A DNA stretch of 64,000 nucleotides, from assembly GCF_021462225.1 (NCBI RefSeq), contig NC_061806.1, positions 25,626,144 to 25,690,143 on the forward strand, in the 5' to 3' direction. A program made the position numbers and the translations under genes. Source of the DNA: Girardinichthys multiradiatus. Lineage: Eukaryota > Chordata > Actinopteri > Cyprinodontiformes > Goodeidae. A model generated the notes under the pieces. The model worked only from the letters and a program-made list of their open reading frames with translations. It was not told where the DNA came from and did not search any database. This document shows positions 31,080 through 45,900 of this stretch, piece by piece; positions within the stretch are counted from its first letter, which is position 1; the number at the start of each line of letters is the position of its first letter.

Positions 31080-32665
31080 TTGAATCAGAATCAGTTTTAT
31101 TGCCAAGTTCGTACATACAAACAAGGAATTTGACTCCGGTACACTTTGCCCTTTGGTTTTGTTTTTGCATTACAGAATATACATATTTACAATGTACAAT
31201 ATACACATATATAATTAAAAAGGTGCATTTGCAACATCTGTATGCTGTTGTTTTGTACTCTATTAAATGTTCAACAGAGAAACAGCCTGGGGGAAGAAAC
31301 TGTCTCTGTGGTGCCTGGTTTTAGTGAACAGTGCTCTGTAGCGGCAGCCTGAAGGTAAAGCTCTGAACAGTTTATGTGCAGGGTATGTGGGGTCTGCAGA
31401 GATTTTAGCAGCTCTTTTCCTGACCCTAGACCTGTATAAGTCCTGGATGGAGGGAAGGTCAGCTCTGATTATTCTCTCTGCAGTCCTGATTATTCGTTGC
31501 AGTCTGGACCTGTCCTGTTTTGTGGATGAGCCAAACCACACTGAGATGGATGAAGACAGGACAGACTGAATGATGGCAATGTAGAAGATGACCAGCAGCT
31601 CCTGTGGAAGGTTGAACTTCTTGAGTTGCCTCAGGACGTACAGTCTCTGCTGGGCCTTCTTTCAAACAGTGTCTATGTGTGAAGACCATCTCAGGTCCTC
31701 AGAGATGGTGGTTCCTAAGAACCTGAAGTGGTCCACAGCTGACACGGTGTTGTTGAGGATGGTGAGGGGGGTGTATGGGGGTGATGTTCTCCGAAAGTCC
31801 ACCACCATTTCCACAGTCTTGAGTGGGTTCAGTTCAAGGTAGTTCTGACTGCACCAGTGTACCAGCTGATCCACCTGCTGTCTGTATGCAGACTCATTAC
31901 TGTCCTGGATCAGTCCAATCACAGTGGTGTCATCTGCAAACTTAAGGAGTTTCACGGACGAGTCCGATGAGGTGCAGTCATTTGTGTACAGAGAGAAGAG
32001 GAGTGGGGATAGAACGCACCCTGTGGGGCACCAGTACTTATTGATCTGGATCGGGAGAGGATGCTCCCCAGTCTCACCTGCTGCTGTCAGTCCGTCAGGA
32101 AGCTGTTGATCCACTGACAGGTGGAGGCTGGGACGTTGAGCTGGTTGAGCTTCTGGTGGAGGATGTCTGGTATGATGGTGTTGAAGGCCGAGCTGAAGTC
32201 TACAAACAGGATCCTGGCGTACATCCCTGGGTGGTCGAGGTGTTGCAGGATGAAGAGTAGACCTAAGTTAACAGCATCATCTGCCGACCTGTTTGCTTGG
32301 TAAGCAAACTGCAGGGGGTCCAGCAGGGGGCCTGTGATGTCTTTCAGGTGCTTCAACACCAGCCGCTCAAAGGATTTCATGACCACAGACGTCAGAACTA
32401 CAGACCTGTAGTCATTTAAACCTAGTATGGTGGGTTTCCTGGGAACCGGGATGATGGTGGATCGTTTGAGGCAGGAGGGGACCTCACATTTCTCCAGTGA
32501 TTTGTTGAAGATCCTTGTGAAGATCGGAGCAAGTTGATTTGCACAGGCTTTCAGGCATGAAGGGGAGACGTTATCAGGTCCTCCAGCTTTCTTTGTTTTC
32601 ATGCGCTGAAAGAGCCTGTTTACATCTTCCTCGGAGATCTTTAGTGCAGGCAGAGGATCTGAAGG
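31080..32665 (-). mobile_element. 5'-truncated LINE (L2/CR1-like) with reverse transcriptase
   Basis: On the minus strand a reverse transcriptase can be read in pieces. From 32734 down: finger/palm region with KTKKAGGPDNVSPSCLKAC, NDYRSVVLTSVVMKSFERLV, and LFVDFSSAFNTI with the first catalytic Asp. After a frame change, ORF 32114-31662 has PTGCVLSPLLFSLYTND and the FADDTT motif with the paired catalytic Asp residues. Two further short frames continue to the C-terminus, ending with FRALPSGCRYRALFTKTRHHRDSFFPQAV. At least two frameshifts or stops inactivate it. The 3' tail (aatcag-rich, left edge) is present; the endonuclease half is missing, a typical 5' truncation. The exact clade is uncertain. 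Confidence 0.85.
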
Positions 32666-33099
32666 TAGGGGATTGGTTACTTTAGTACATACTGAGTACA
32701 TATGCATGCCACACTTTTTAGAGTTACATTTCAAACTATCTTTATTATATATGTATATTTATAATACATATGTAACTTTATACAATTTTCATTTCCAATT
32801 CAACTGTGTGTACCACTTTCTTTTTGGTCAGTCACCTAAAATCCCAATAGTTTGTATCCCAATTGTATGAATAATTATGTCCCACCAAGTGAGATATTAT
32901 TAAAATAAAGCTGTCTGGTGTTTTATCTGTGTACTCAAAAGAATAATTAGGATATACACCATTTGTGTCCTCTAGCTTCACTGCTGGAAAAATATAAAAT
33001 TTAGCAAAAAAACAAATTCTGTTAAACTCCTTTTCTACTGTCTGTACCAGTTGGTGGCGCAAATGCCTCTCCAAGATAATTTGCCGAAAAGGGCGAAGA

Positions 33100-33160
33100 A
33101 GAAGACCGGAAACTACTGTGACGTCACTTGTGCGCATGGAGTGAGGAAAACAGGGGTAAA
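33100..33160 (+). promoter_or_regulatory. Probable polr2k core promoter and untranslated first exon
   Basis: A perfect CRE/ATF site TGACGTCA lies at 33119-33126. It is preceded by an ETS-like ACCGGAAAC (33105-33113) and followed by a GCGCATG resembling half an NRF1 site. A possible donor GTAAAC at 33156 and the acceptor ttttgcag ending at 33393 would remove a 5' UTR intron just before the ATG at 33400. Such TATA-less ETS/CRE promoters are common for housekeeping genes. The exon structure is inferred. Confidence 0.45.
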
Positions 33161-33345
33161 CAGTTAGCATATGTTGAAGTAAACCGAGATTTTGTGTCAT
33201 TATTATGATTTCTTTTGTCTTTTAAAGGTGTACTTCGTTATTATTTCTTTAGTAAGTCCATATAAATAATTGTGCAGTTTAATAAATGAGCGAAGACTGA
33301 CCCTATCGGCAGCACCTCGCTGTTTCTGTTAGCATGCTTCGCTAA

Positions 33346-34738
<1,393 letters not shown>

Positions 34739-34804
34739 AGAAGAGCAGAGCGACAGATTTGACTTCAGTTGTTGTTTACTGTTTTTGTAGTGTATCGCCA
34801 TGTA

Positions 34805-34810
34805 AATAAA
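34805..34810 (+). terminator. polr2k polyadenylation signal
   Basis: AATAAA in the sense strand, 67 nt downstream of the polr2k stop codon. A T-rich tract follows at 34867. Position and context fit a short 3' UTR. Confidence 0.7.
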
Positions 34811-34866
34811 CAGTCTTTCAGGCTTGGCTTCAACTTTCAATGTTTTATTTGTCTGCTATGAATTTC

Positions 34867-34888
34867 TTTTTTTTTTTTTTTTTTTTTT
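34867..34888. repeat. Poly-T tract
   Basis: Twenty-two consecutive T. Confidence 0.9.
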
Positions 34889-35029
34889 CAGAAGTTGATA
34901 AAATGATTTTATTAAAAGTCACAAATTGTACTTTGTTGTTCTCATAATGTAAAGTGCAATGGCTTTTCTAGTCTTTTTAATAGGAGATTTCTTATGGGCA
35001 CATTTAAAACGGTTACAGATACACATATA

Positions 35030-35920
35030 GGAGCATTTCAATACCTTAGAATAACAGACATTTTTATTTGAGTAAATAATTTTAAAAAATGAAACTTGTA
35101 TAGATGCACAGTATTACAAAGTGATTTCATGTGAATTTGATTTAAATTTTATTGTAATAATTATGGCTAACTGATAATGAAAATCTAAAAGTCATTGTTT
35201 TAAAAAATAAAGGAAAATTACACAACAATTAAGAAGAAAACAAATGCCAATGATGGTTCAGGTCAGGCAAGTTTATTGAGTTTATTGTTAAATGAAGCTT
35301 ATTAACACCTTTTGGTACCTTCGGCAGTGTGGGCAGGTGCCTAGTTCTGCTGGAAATTGAAATCAGTATCTCCATAAAGCCTTTCAGGAGAGGGAAACAT
35401 GAAGTGCTCTGAAACGTTCTGATAGATGACTGCACTGACTTTGGACTTGATAAAGCACAGTGGACTAACACCAGCAGGTGGCATAGTAATAATATTAACA
35501 AATTTTATTTATAATACACTTTCCAGCAAATCTCAAAAGTGCTACATGATAAAACAAATGCTAAAAAAAAAAAAAAAACAGCATAAAAACAAGTGGCTCA
35601 AATCATCCTTGACTTTGGAAACTTCCTGCTGGATCTCAAGCAACTTGGATTTTGTACCTCTCCTTTCTGAGTGCTTTATGTCACAATCATCTCTAGGCTG
35701 CATGTGCACATTTTTCTAACAGAGTTTTTCCTTCCACTCACCTTTCCATTACTATGCTTTTATTTGGCACTTTGTGAACAGTCCACATCTTTCGCAATGA
35801 CGGTTCTGTGGCTAACCTTCCTTGTGGATGATGTCAGTAACTGTATGCTGGACAACTGTCATGCCAGCAGTCTTCCCCACAACAGTGTTGTAAAAATCCG
35901 CTTTTAAAATTTGTTTTGTA
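35030..35920 (-). mobile_element. Decayed Tc1-type fragments
   Basis: 35035-35170 resembles the Tc1 terminal repeat (gagcatttcaataccttag, caaagtgatttcatgtg). 35290-35500 is minus-strand transposase sequence equivalent to the [13 protein letters not shown] region of the 42676 element (on the plus strand: tctccataaagcctttcagg, aaacatgaagtgctctgaaa). 35600-35900 resembles sequence at 59640-60010 (tttttccttccactcacctt, ttccattactatgc). They may derive from one or two old elements. Confidence 0.5.
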
Positions 35921-36902
35921 TAAAATTCTTATTTTTATGTTGGGTTTTCATTAGCTATACGTTTTATTTTTTTAAATATATAACTGATTAATCTACATAG
36001 TATACATGTCTCACTTTTTGAATTTAATTGCAGAAATAACTTTATGATGACATTTGTGTTATTGAGATCCAATAGTATATGACATAATAATGCCAAAAAA
36101 CTATATTTTGCATTTCTCTTTCATAAACTACATAACTATAATATCTGATTTTACCTCTAAAATGTTTTGAAAAGTGGTTGCCCAGATGGTGCCCATTGAT
36201 AAAAACCAACAGTTTTATTAGGCTACAAGTGCCACACAATAAAAAACAAAATCAGATAGATTAAATATTCTATAAAGAAATACATTTCATAAATCCTCTG
36301 CAACTAGGTTAAGCAGTTGGTGAATCCTTGGCAGTTGGGTTGGATGATTTGGTGCAGAATTCAAGGACTCTTTTGGCCTTTTAAGAAATCTAATCTGCAT
36401 TTGAGTAAAATATTTCATGTTTAACTGTTCAACTCTGTTTTCTTTTACTAAACAAACCTTAAAAAAATGATTGAGATTTATGAAACATTGATTCTATTTG
36501 TGAAAACACAAAGACAGAATTTTCCCTGCTTTTCTGCCATCTGTCTTCTCAACATTTATTGTATTTCTTCATGTTTCTAATTAGATGTATAATAAAGAGC
36601 TTTGGTTGCTAAGTGAGTTTCCTCTGCGGGGTGATCCTGTGTTGACAGAGGGGCGCGGATAGGGCCCCGTACGTGCTAGAACCGCCCCTGCCGTCAGCTC
36701 TGAGGTCCAAGCTGTCTTCCTGCTGCAGCAGCTCTGCGCCGCTGTGGCTCTTCCCCCCACTGTGACATCACTTCTGACGCCTCAGACTGGAGGTGTGTCC
36801 AGCAGAAAACCCCCATCACGGATGTAGCTGCGGTGCGGAGGTAGACCGAGAAGCGCAGGGAGGGAGGAAGAGTTTGGACGCACTGCGGAGGGGAGTGCAG
36901 CC
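35921..36902 (+). other. polr2k-spag1 spacer and spag1 5' region
   Basis: AT-rich spacer up to about 36600, then an abrupt GC-rich zone (36640-37120) with many CG dinucleotides that runs into spag1 exon 1. This is a CpG-island-like promoter for spag1. No repeat or extra gene recognised. Confidence 0.45.
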
Positions 36903-39900
36903 ATGGGGAACGCGCAGGAGAAATCCCCCGGAAGCAGCGGAGGAGAGAAGGCGAGACGGGGTCAATCCGGCGGTAAGGAGAGAGCTCCAGGACAGAGAGG
37001 TGCAAACGGCGCTCCGAGAGAAAACAGCCCTGCAGGTAAGGAAGAGGAGCAGCAGCAGCCGGATAGTTCTGGGGTGGATAGGAGTTACCTGGATGCTCCG
37101 GCTGGAGCTTTGCCTCCTCACCTGGGCCGGCTGAAGAATGAAGGGAACTACCTCTTTAAAAATGGCCAGTTTGGAGACGCGCTGGAGAAGTACTCCCAGG
37201 CTATAAATGGATGTTGTGAGGCAGGTGAGGAACAGCTGAACCCCAGATTTCAACTCTTCATCACCTTGATTAATTGTTCTTATTTGGACTTTTAATAGCC
37301 CCAAGTCTGAACACAAGTGTTCAAAAAGGCCTAAATTGCCTTAAATGGTTTAACAATTCAGATATTTTTTTATTATTATTAAAAGGAGATTGACATTTCT
37401 GCCGTTTCTTCTTGAAAATTACTATATATTTTTTTTGCTGTAACAGTTTAGGTTGCGTTTTAAAACAAGTCTATTTTCATGCAGTGCTATTTATTGCAAT
37501 TACATAAAAAGCATCCTGCCACGGAGTCAGTAACAGCAGCAGATGGGTAGCTCACTAAAACGCTGAAAACATCTTGTAACCTCCCAATGGCAATGAGATA
37601 AGTGTTGGCTCTCACTATAATTTGGCTCCCCTAACTCACTGTATAAAACATTAGTTTTGCTTGTATTGTATGACGCTGCTTGTCTTAACAAAGCTGCTCC
37701 ACCCTGCATTTAAATACAGAGTAAAAAGGACTCTGTGGTCACGAGGACTTATCAATGCAGATGATTGTGGCTGCTGATAGAAACCATGAGATGATGGATC
37801 TGGGCTTTTAGCAATGACCATAGACTTTATACACAATGCCTTCCAAAAAAATGTTCTGCCTCTTGAACATTTTCATATTGTGTCATGTTAAAACTAGGAA
37901 CAGTATACGGTTTTAAAACCGCTGGAAAAGATTGGTCTGCATTCTAATTTATCCCCCTTTACCTCTTTATAAAATCCAGGTAAACCAGTTGCCATCACGT
38001 CACTTAGCATTAACTCTGCCGGGGCTACAGAGATACACAACTCAAATGAGAATAGGTCCGCAGCACAGCTATTGGTCATTGCTCTACATTCTTTTGCAGA
38101 CACAACAAACATGTGGGAGAATGTCCTCTGGTCAGATTAGATAAAAACTGAATGCTTTGCACTGCACACAAAGGCCTAATGCTGCACATCACCCTAAAAA
38201 TACCATCCACATTATGAAATATGGTGGTGGCACCATCATGTGGTGGGGATGCCTTTCTTCAGCAAGGGCAGGGAAGCTCATCAGAGTTGATTGAAAGATG
38301 GATGGAGATGCAAGCCTGAATGAAAAACTGTTGGAGAGCATGTCAAAGCAGATTCATGCATTAGAATGGTTGAGTCAAAGTCCAGACCTAAATCCAGTTG
38401 AGAATCAGTGGCAAGAGTTAAACATTGTTGCCTCTTTCAGAGTTTCAGCTATTCTGAAAAGAAAAATTGTTAAAAATGTCAGTGTACATGTAAAAAGTTG
38501 GTAGAGACAAACCCCAAAAGACTTGCAACTGTAACTGTAGCCAAACATGGTTCTACAAAGTACTGTACTTAAGGTGGCTGAGCAGAAATACACGCCTCAC
38601 TTTTAAGATTTTAATGCTTAAAAATGTGAAAGCCATGCATCATTTTTCTTCCATGACACAATGATGTACTACTTTGTGTTGGTCCACAAAAACCTTAATT
38701 AAATACTTTAATTACTTTTGGTTGTAGCGAGACACAATGTAAAACAGTTCAAGGGCTATCAATACTTTTGCAAATCTCTGTGTTTACTGTGAACACTCCT
38801 GTGGCTGTTACTGGAACATTTAGAAGAAAAGATAGTGTTTTTATTCCCAGTTTTATCCTTGCTTATAAGAACAAAGACATAAGTCTGGTTTGTCAAATGA
38901 GTTGTTTTGACTCTCCTCCTTGCAGGCATTGATAGTCCAGAAGATCTGAGTATCCTCTACTCCAACAGAGCTGCCTGTAACCTGAAGGATGGAAACAGCA
39001 GTGCCTGCATAGAAGACTGCAACAAGTGCGTGACCAAATCTACATGGTTTTTATAGTTCTGTTATCATTAAAGGACAATTCTCTTATATAACCTCACGCT
39101 AATAGGACAGAGTAATTAGGTAGTTATTAAAATTTTTTTTTTTTACAATGCTGTGAAACAGTGTTTGCCCCTCACACATTTCTATAGTTTTTGCTTTTTT
39201 AACACAATTAAATGTTTCAAATAATAAAAAAAATTAAAAATCTAACAAAAATAACCCTTCACAGTACTTTTCTAGGCATAAAATCATAAAGTACTGAGCA
39301 ACACGCCATGGCAACAGGAAAAAAAACCATTAACATTACTCAGGAACTGGCATCGATGATTCCCAGAAACCTGGTGAGAACCTTAAAGGAATGTATGATT
39401 GATTATCATCTGCATAGAAGTGATGGGAAATGCCAGTAAAAAGAGTTTAAAATGTAACAAAAAGGTAACACGTACAGCAGAAACTCTAGTGGCCCAAATA
39501 CAGAACCTGGAGGTAGACCATAGCTGAGTGGACTTTTATAGAACCTGTGATTTTACAGAAAAGGATTGGTTGGGTATAAATAACATTAACCTGTTTTAGA
39601 AGATACTGATACACCCATCAAATCAAAAAGTCATTCAAAGTTTGACTTTTGAAAATAACAACTGTAGGCGCGGCCCTGATGGTGTAGGGGTTAAGGGTGC
39701 GACCATATACGGAGGCTACAGTCCTCGAGGTGGCCGTCCCGGGTTCGAGTCCCGGACCTGGTGACATTTGCCGAATGTCTCCCCCTCTCTCTACCCCTCT
39801 TTCCTGTCTGCCTACTGCCAAAAAATAAAAATAAAGGCCACTAGTGCTGAAAAAATATCTTTAAAAATAAAAACTGTAGAGTTAAGTATTTTTTTACCAC

Positions 39901-42900
39901 ACTGAAATTTCAGCAATTTTGGCTTGATATCTCTTAACCATGGAAAACAATCTATAATTTAAAATAGAAGATGAGAACCTCGGTTGCCTCTGGATTATTT
40001 TTTTAACCAGTTTGCTTGCATGTCAGTGATTTTTTTTGTATTCATCTTTTGGTCTGTTATTTTCAGTGCTCTTAACTCATTTTTCTGATTAAATCTGGAT
40101 TTAACCGATTAGGTTTGAACCTGAATTTTGTTTGAACTAATACAACACTATCTCTGGCAAAATACTCATATTGTTTGTACTGCTTTCTAGAGGCATAATT
40201 TACAATTTTGGGTTAGGTTCCAGATTAAGTATTTATTTAGGGTAAAGGTATGCTTTTGCTCATGAATAAAAATCACCATCAAGTTACACCTTTGACACGA
40301 ACACAATCACACACAGTGAAGCACTTGATGTGATTCGGTCTGTGCATTTCTCTAATCCTCTTAGGGCTTTAGAGCTACAGCCCTTCTCCTTGAAGCCCTT
40401 GTTGCGCAGAGCCATAGCTAATGAGTCACTGGAGCGCTACGGGAAGGCCTACGTGGATTACAAGACGGTGCTGCAGATCGACACCGGGGTCCAGGCGGCT
40501 CATGACAGCGTCCACAGGTTGGATGAACATAGACGCAAACATTTCTGAGTCTGTTATGTTTTAACAGGAGGTTTGAGGTTCAGAATTAATTAATTCTGTA
40601 TTTTTCCATTTTACATCTGGTTTTAATAGGTAAAAACTCACAGTTTTTAATAGTTGTTTTAAACGGAACTAAAGAACGCATCTAATCAGCTTTAAATGTA
40701 TTATGTGGTCAATTCAGAGCATCTTTTCAGTTCATCAATAACTAAAAATGCTGATTTCAGTCTTCGGCATTTACTGAAACAGGCAGTCGGCACAACACAG
40801 AGCTATGCTGCTGTTGGACACCAATGGGTCCTTTGGCAAAATAACCAGTGGCCTTCAGGCTGCAGCTTTGGGAAGATGCATTTGCAATAGAGGTCCTGAA
40901 CTTAGCCCATGTGAACTCTTCTTGTGGTGTTAGTAGAAGATCTCTTGAACAGGGTTCTCTGCCAGACATTGTCCTCAATACTTGTTAAGATTGACAAGAT
41001 CCTCCTAGAAGCTTCTCCTCATACCAACTCACCAATCACCGTTCTTTCCAGTCACAGCTGCATTAAAACGATGGGTTTTCCAGTTGACACCTCTTCCAGA
41101 ACATTGTTTTTGAAACCCTAAAAAGGCTGCACACTCTGAACTGCTGTTTGATGTATAATCACAAAAGAACAGTAAGAGGTTTCCCTTTTGAAAATTAAAC
41201 CAGTAAAGAAGCAAACCTCTCACTCACCTGGGAGAACCTCAACCCCAAGGCACTTACAGGGCACCTCCAGGGAGGGAGAAAGTCAAGTCCACTCTTCAGG
41301 AATTAGTTACCAAAGCTAAAGACTGTGTGGCTGAGTCCAACTCTAGTTGTTATCACTCAGACTCACACAACAGCTCTGTTTACATCCCTGATAGTGAGGT
41401 GACATACCACAACTTTAGAGTCAATTTATGACACCACCCCTGGCCGGACACCTGACTTACATGGAACCCTACCAGGAACTAAAGCGTGCCGTGGAAGACC
41501 ATACCAGACCCAAATGCCAGCTATGAAAGTTCCTGCATTTATCAATGCTGATCCTATAAACCCAGTTTCAGTGTTTGTCTACTAAAGGAAAACACTTATG
41601 TGGCGTTGCTCTCCTTGTTATCTGCCAGGATCACAAAGGTGCTGATCGAGCAGGACGGGCCTGAATGGAGAGAAAAGCTACCGGAGATTCCTGTTGTCCC
41701 TCGGTCCGTCCAGCAGCAGCACAGGGAGAAACCCGTCAGCATTGAGCTGGCACAGGTGCGAGTTGCCAGGGCTGCACAGGAGGAAGGTTGGTTACATCAC
41801 TTTATCCCTGCCTGGATCTTACAGTTAATATTGTGTAAATATGATCAGCAGGTACTAACCTCCATTAATTTGGCCCTGAAGAAATAAAGCACCTGCAGTA
41901 AAGTGGAATGAAATTTACAAAAAGAATCTATTGAATCATGAGATTAGAAAGCAGCATTTACAGAGAATGAGTGTGTAAATGCAGAAGGTGCTCCAGCTGA
42001 CAGTGTGTGTGTTTAGAGTTGTATCAATAATGCAGAGAGAAGCCGATCCTCGACTGTAGTGCTGCTGTAATGGAACAATCCAGGTCAGGTTTCCTCAGGG
42101 TTCCGACTTTTCAAACAGCCCAGACGACTCCACACAGAAGCTGAATGAAACTGTATTTCAATATATTGTGTGTCTCTAACAGAACTTACACAAACATGCG
42201 AATAACTTGTGTTTTTTGTGCTCATTAAGAAAATAAAACTAAATCCTAAATGGAGGAAGTCCCTGAGACAGATGATTTCATGAACAGTTAATGAGTATCC
42301 TTCACAGAACAGCTGCTGCTGTTTCTGAAGAATCACTTTACTTTTCAGCCTTAAACAAAACTGGGTAGAAGTCTTGAATCGTCCTTTAGTACTGCATATT
42401 TTGCCTCAAAGTGTTTCAAAATTGAATCTAAGACACTTTGAGCTGCTTGACTGTGGATTGTTTAGGTACCAAGACTCAAGGTAGGAACCAGTGTTGTGTT
42501 TGCATCTAACAATCAACTTACAAAGGTCCAACTAAATAAGACCTTTTATATCTAAGATCAAATTGGAATCTATGTCTATATGACTGGATTGAACTGACTG
42601 TATATTTCTGAATATAAACTGTATCTTTGTTTTTTGTAAAGTGCCTTGAGACAACATTTGCAGTGACACAACATACAGGTCCTTCTCAAAATATTAGCAT
42701 ATTGTGATAAAGTTCATTATTTTCCATAATGTAATGATGAAAATTTAACATTCATATATTTTAGATTCATTGCACACTAACTGAAATATTTCAGGTCTTT
42801 TATTGTCTTAATACGGATGATTTTGGCATACAGCTCATGAAAACCCAAAATTCCTATCTCACAAAATTAGCATATCATTAAAAGGGTCTCTAAACGAGCT

Positions 42901-45900
42901 ATGAACCTAATCATCTGAATCAACGAGTTAACTCTAAACACCTGCAAAAGATTCCTGAGGCCTTTAAAACTCCCAGCCTGGTTCATCAGTCAAAACCCCA
43001 ATCATGGGTAAGACTGCCGACCTGACTGCTGTCCAGAAGGCCACTATTGACACCCTCAAGCAAGAGGGTAAGACCCAGAAAGAAATTTCTGAACGAATAG
43101 GCTGTTCCCAGAGTGCTGTATCAAGGCACCTAAGTGGGAAGTCTGTGGGAAGGAAAAAGTGTGGCAGAAAACGCTGCACAACGAGAAGAGGTGACCGGAC
43201 CCTGAGGAAGATTGTGGAGAAGGGCCGATTCCAGACCTTGGGGGACCTGCGGAAGCAGTGGACTGAGTCTGGAGTAGAAACATCCAGAGCCACCGTGCAC
43301 AGGCGTGTGCAGGAAATGGGCTACAGGTGCCGCATTCCCCAGGTCAAGCCACTTTTGAACCAGAAACAGCGGCAGAAGCGCCTGACCTGGGCTACAGAGA
43401 AGCAGCACTGGACTGTTGCTCAGTGGTCCAAAGTACTTTTTTCGGATGAAAGCAAATTCTGCATGTCATTCGGGAATCAAGGTGCCAGAGTCTGGAGGAA
43501 GACTGGGGAGAAGGAAATGCCAAATGCCAGAAGTCCAGTGTCAAGTACCCACAGTCAGTGATGGTCTGGGGTGCCGTGTCAGCTGCTGGTGTTGGTCCAC
43601 TGTGTTTTATCAAGGGCAGGGTCAATGCAGCTAGCTATCAGTAGATTTTGGAGCACTTCATGCTTCCATCTGCTGAAAAGCTTTATGGAGATGAAGATTT
43701 CATTTTTCAGCACGACCTTGCACCTGCTCACAGTGCCAAAACCACTGGTAAATGGTTTACTGACCATGGTATCACTGTGCTCAATTGGCCTGCCAACTCT
43801 CCTGACCTGAACCCCATAGAGAATCTGTGGGATATTGTGAAGAGAACGTTGAGAGACTCAAGACCCAACACTCGGGATGAGCTAAAGGCCGCTATCGAAG
43901 CATCCTGGGCCTCCATAAGACCTCAGCAGTGCCACAGGCTGATTGCCTCCATGCCACGCCGCATTGAAGCAGTCATTTCTGCCAAAGGATTCCCGACCAA
44001 GTATTGAGTGCATAACTGTACATGATTATTTGAAGGTTGACGTTTTTTGTATTAAAAACACTTTTCTTTTTTTGGTCGGATGAAATATGCTAATTTTGTG
44101 AGATAGGAATTTTGGGTTTTCATGAGCTGTATGCCAAAATCATCCGTATTAAGACAATAAAAGACCTGAAATATTTCAGTTAGTGTGCAATGAATCTAAA
44201 ATATATGAATGTTATATTTTCATCATTACATTATGGAAAATAATGAACTTTATCACAATATGCTAATATTTTGAGAAGGACCTGTAAGTAAAATCCAGAA
44301 TTCAATTTAAACAGCCTGTCACGTTTGCATATCTGCCTCAGATTTGAATACATGCAGCTTTAAGTACATAATGTTCCGGTGTCCGCGTGCTACACTGATG
44401 ATATTGTAGCACACGCAATGCCATCTCCAGCTAAGCCAGAGTGCCGCTGATTTTTAAGACATCTCAAAAAATTCAGTGGTATGAGCATTGTAAATTAGAG
44501 ATTACCATATATACCAAACACACGGACCCCCACAGCAGAATTTATGCAAATGCAACAGCAATGACTAGAGGATAACATTACTTAACCACATTCTACGATA
44601 TTTGCATTCTTTCTCTGCACTGATGAAGATTCTCTCACCTCGGCATGCTGAATTCTTAAAGCGGCTCCAACTCCGACCTCTTTTTCTTATTAATTTATCT
44701 AATATTTATTTGACCTCTTTTGGGCGCTCATAGACTGGGTTGAAATTTCATCCCAAGATGGTCAGGCAATTTTTAAGTGTGAAAATATCCTAAGAGGTTA
44801 AGACCACAGCAAACGTAACTTACTATGTGCTGACGCAGTAGCAGGATTTTGACTTCATACCCTCCATCGCAAAACACGCACAAGACAAAATGATAGAAAT
44901 GTTTCTTGTATGGACTATTGCTTTGCATGTAGGCAAGGTATGTTCATTTGTATAGCAGATTTATGACCAAAACACATTTTTCTTACTACACAAAGGAGCA
45001 TGGCAAGATAAGAAACAATGTTAAAGCACGTTGTCACAAAGACACCATTTGATCCCATTTCTTTAGATAAATCTACAAAATTAGTAAAGATAAAACAGTC
45101 TGATGGACATATAATAATATTTTTTTACAACTAGGAAGGTGATTCTTACCTGAAAACTTGGCATACAGTGTATGATCAACTGAAGGATGACGCATCTCTC
45201 AGGTCCTGTATCAGGTCTTTGCTGAATTTCTTTGCACATAGCTGTCACATACTTTTCATCTGCTGTAAATAATTATTTTGCCTTTACACTGTTGTCCTCC
45301 AGTTGTCTACATTGCTCATTTTGAACACACTGCTCAACATGCTCTCATGATTAGCTACAAGGACTTAGAGCACATCGGGAAGCCCAGGGATCATGCTTAA
45401 ACATTGATACAGGCTGTACTTTGTAAACACAAACATAGAAAACCATTGAAACCAATAAATTACAACCTACTATGGTTAGAGACTCACAAAATCTACTTCT
45501 GTAGCACGGGATTGTAATTGTATTTTTATGGACGATTGTTTTTAGAATTGCCTCAAATTTTGGAAAAACTGATTAGCTTCTCTATTATACTGTCACTGTT
45601 TGATGAATTTGTTTTATAAAATAATTAAATTGTTGGTCCTCTGTTTCATCTTATGTCCTTCAAATTTATTTGCAAGAATTGCAGAGGTAATAGAAGCTGC
45701 AGGGAGTTTTTACAAACAGTACATCTGAAGCTTTGTAGGCTCCTTTCAAATGTTCAAACTGGCTAGAAAAGCCTGCTTTTGAAATGTTTGCAAAAAAACA
45801 TTTTTAAAAATCCAAAACTTCGATTTTAAATTGTCTTCAAACTCTGATGTGCTCTTGATACTTGAAAGTGGTTTTTCATAAAGAGTGATGAGTCATGTTG

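Noticed and set aside
32832..33200. 122-residue minus-strand ORF in the polr2k promoter
   Set aside because: No similarity to a known family and it covers the CRE/ETS promoter; an open frame by chance.
36816..37316. 166-residue minus-strand ORF over spag1 exon 1
   Set aside because: Shadow of the GC-rich exon on the opposite strand; it crosses the exon/intron border and resembles no protein.
39140..39300. Tc1-like end with gtgtttgcccctcac, also faintly at 16410-16500
   Set aside because: Only one short phrase recalls a known fish repeat; too little to call an element.
39668..39750. tRNA gene
   Set aside because: The A and B boxes belong to a SINE head: a CT-rich body, a tail and target duplications follow, and no cloverleaf with a complete acceptor stem is apparent.
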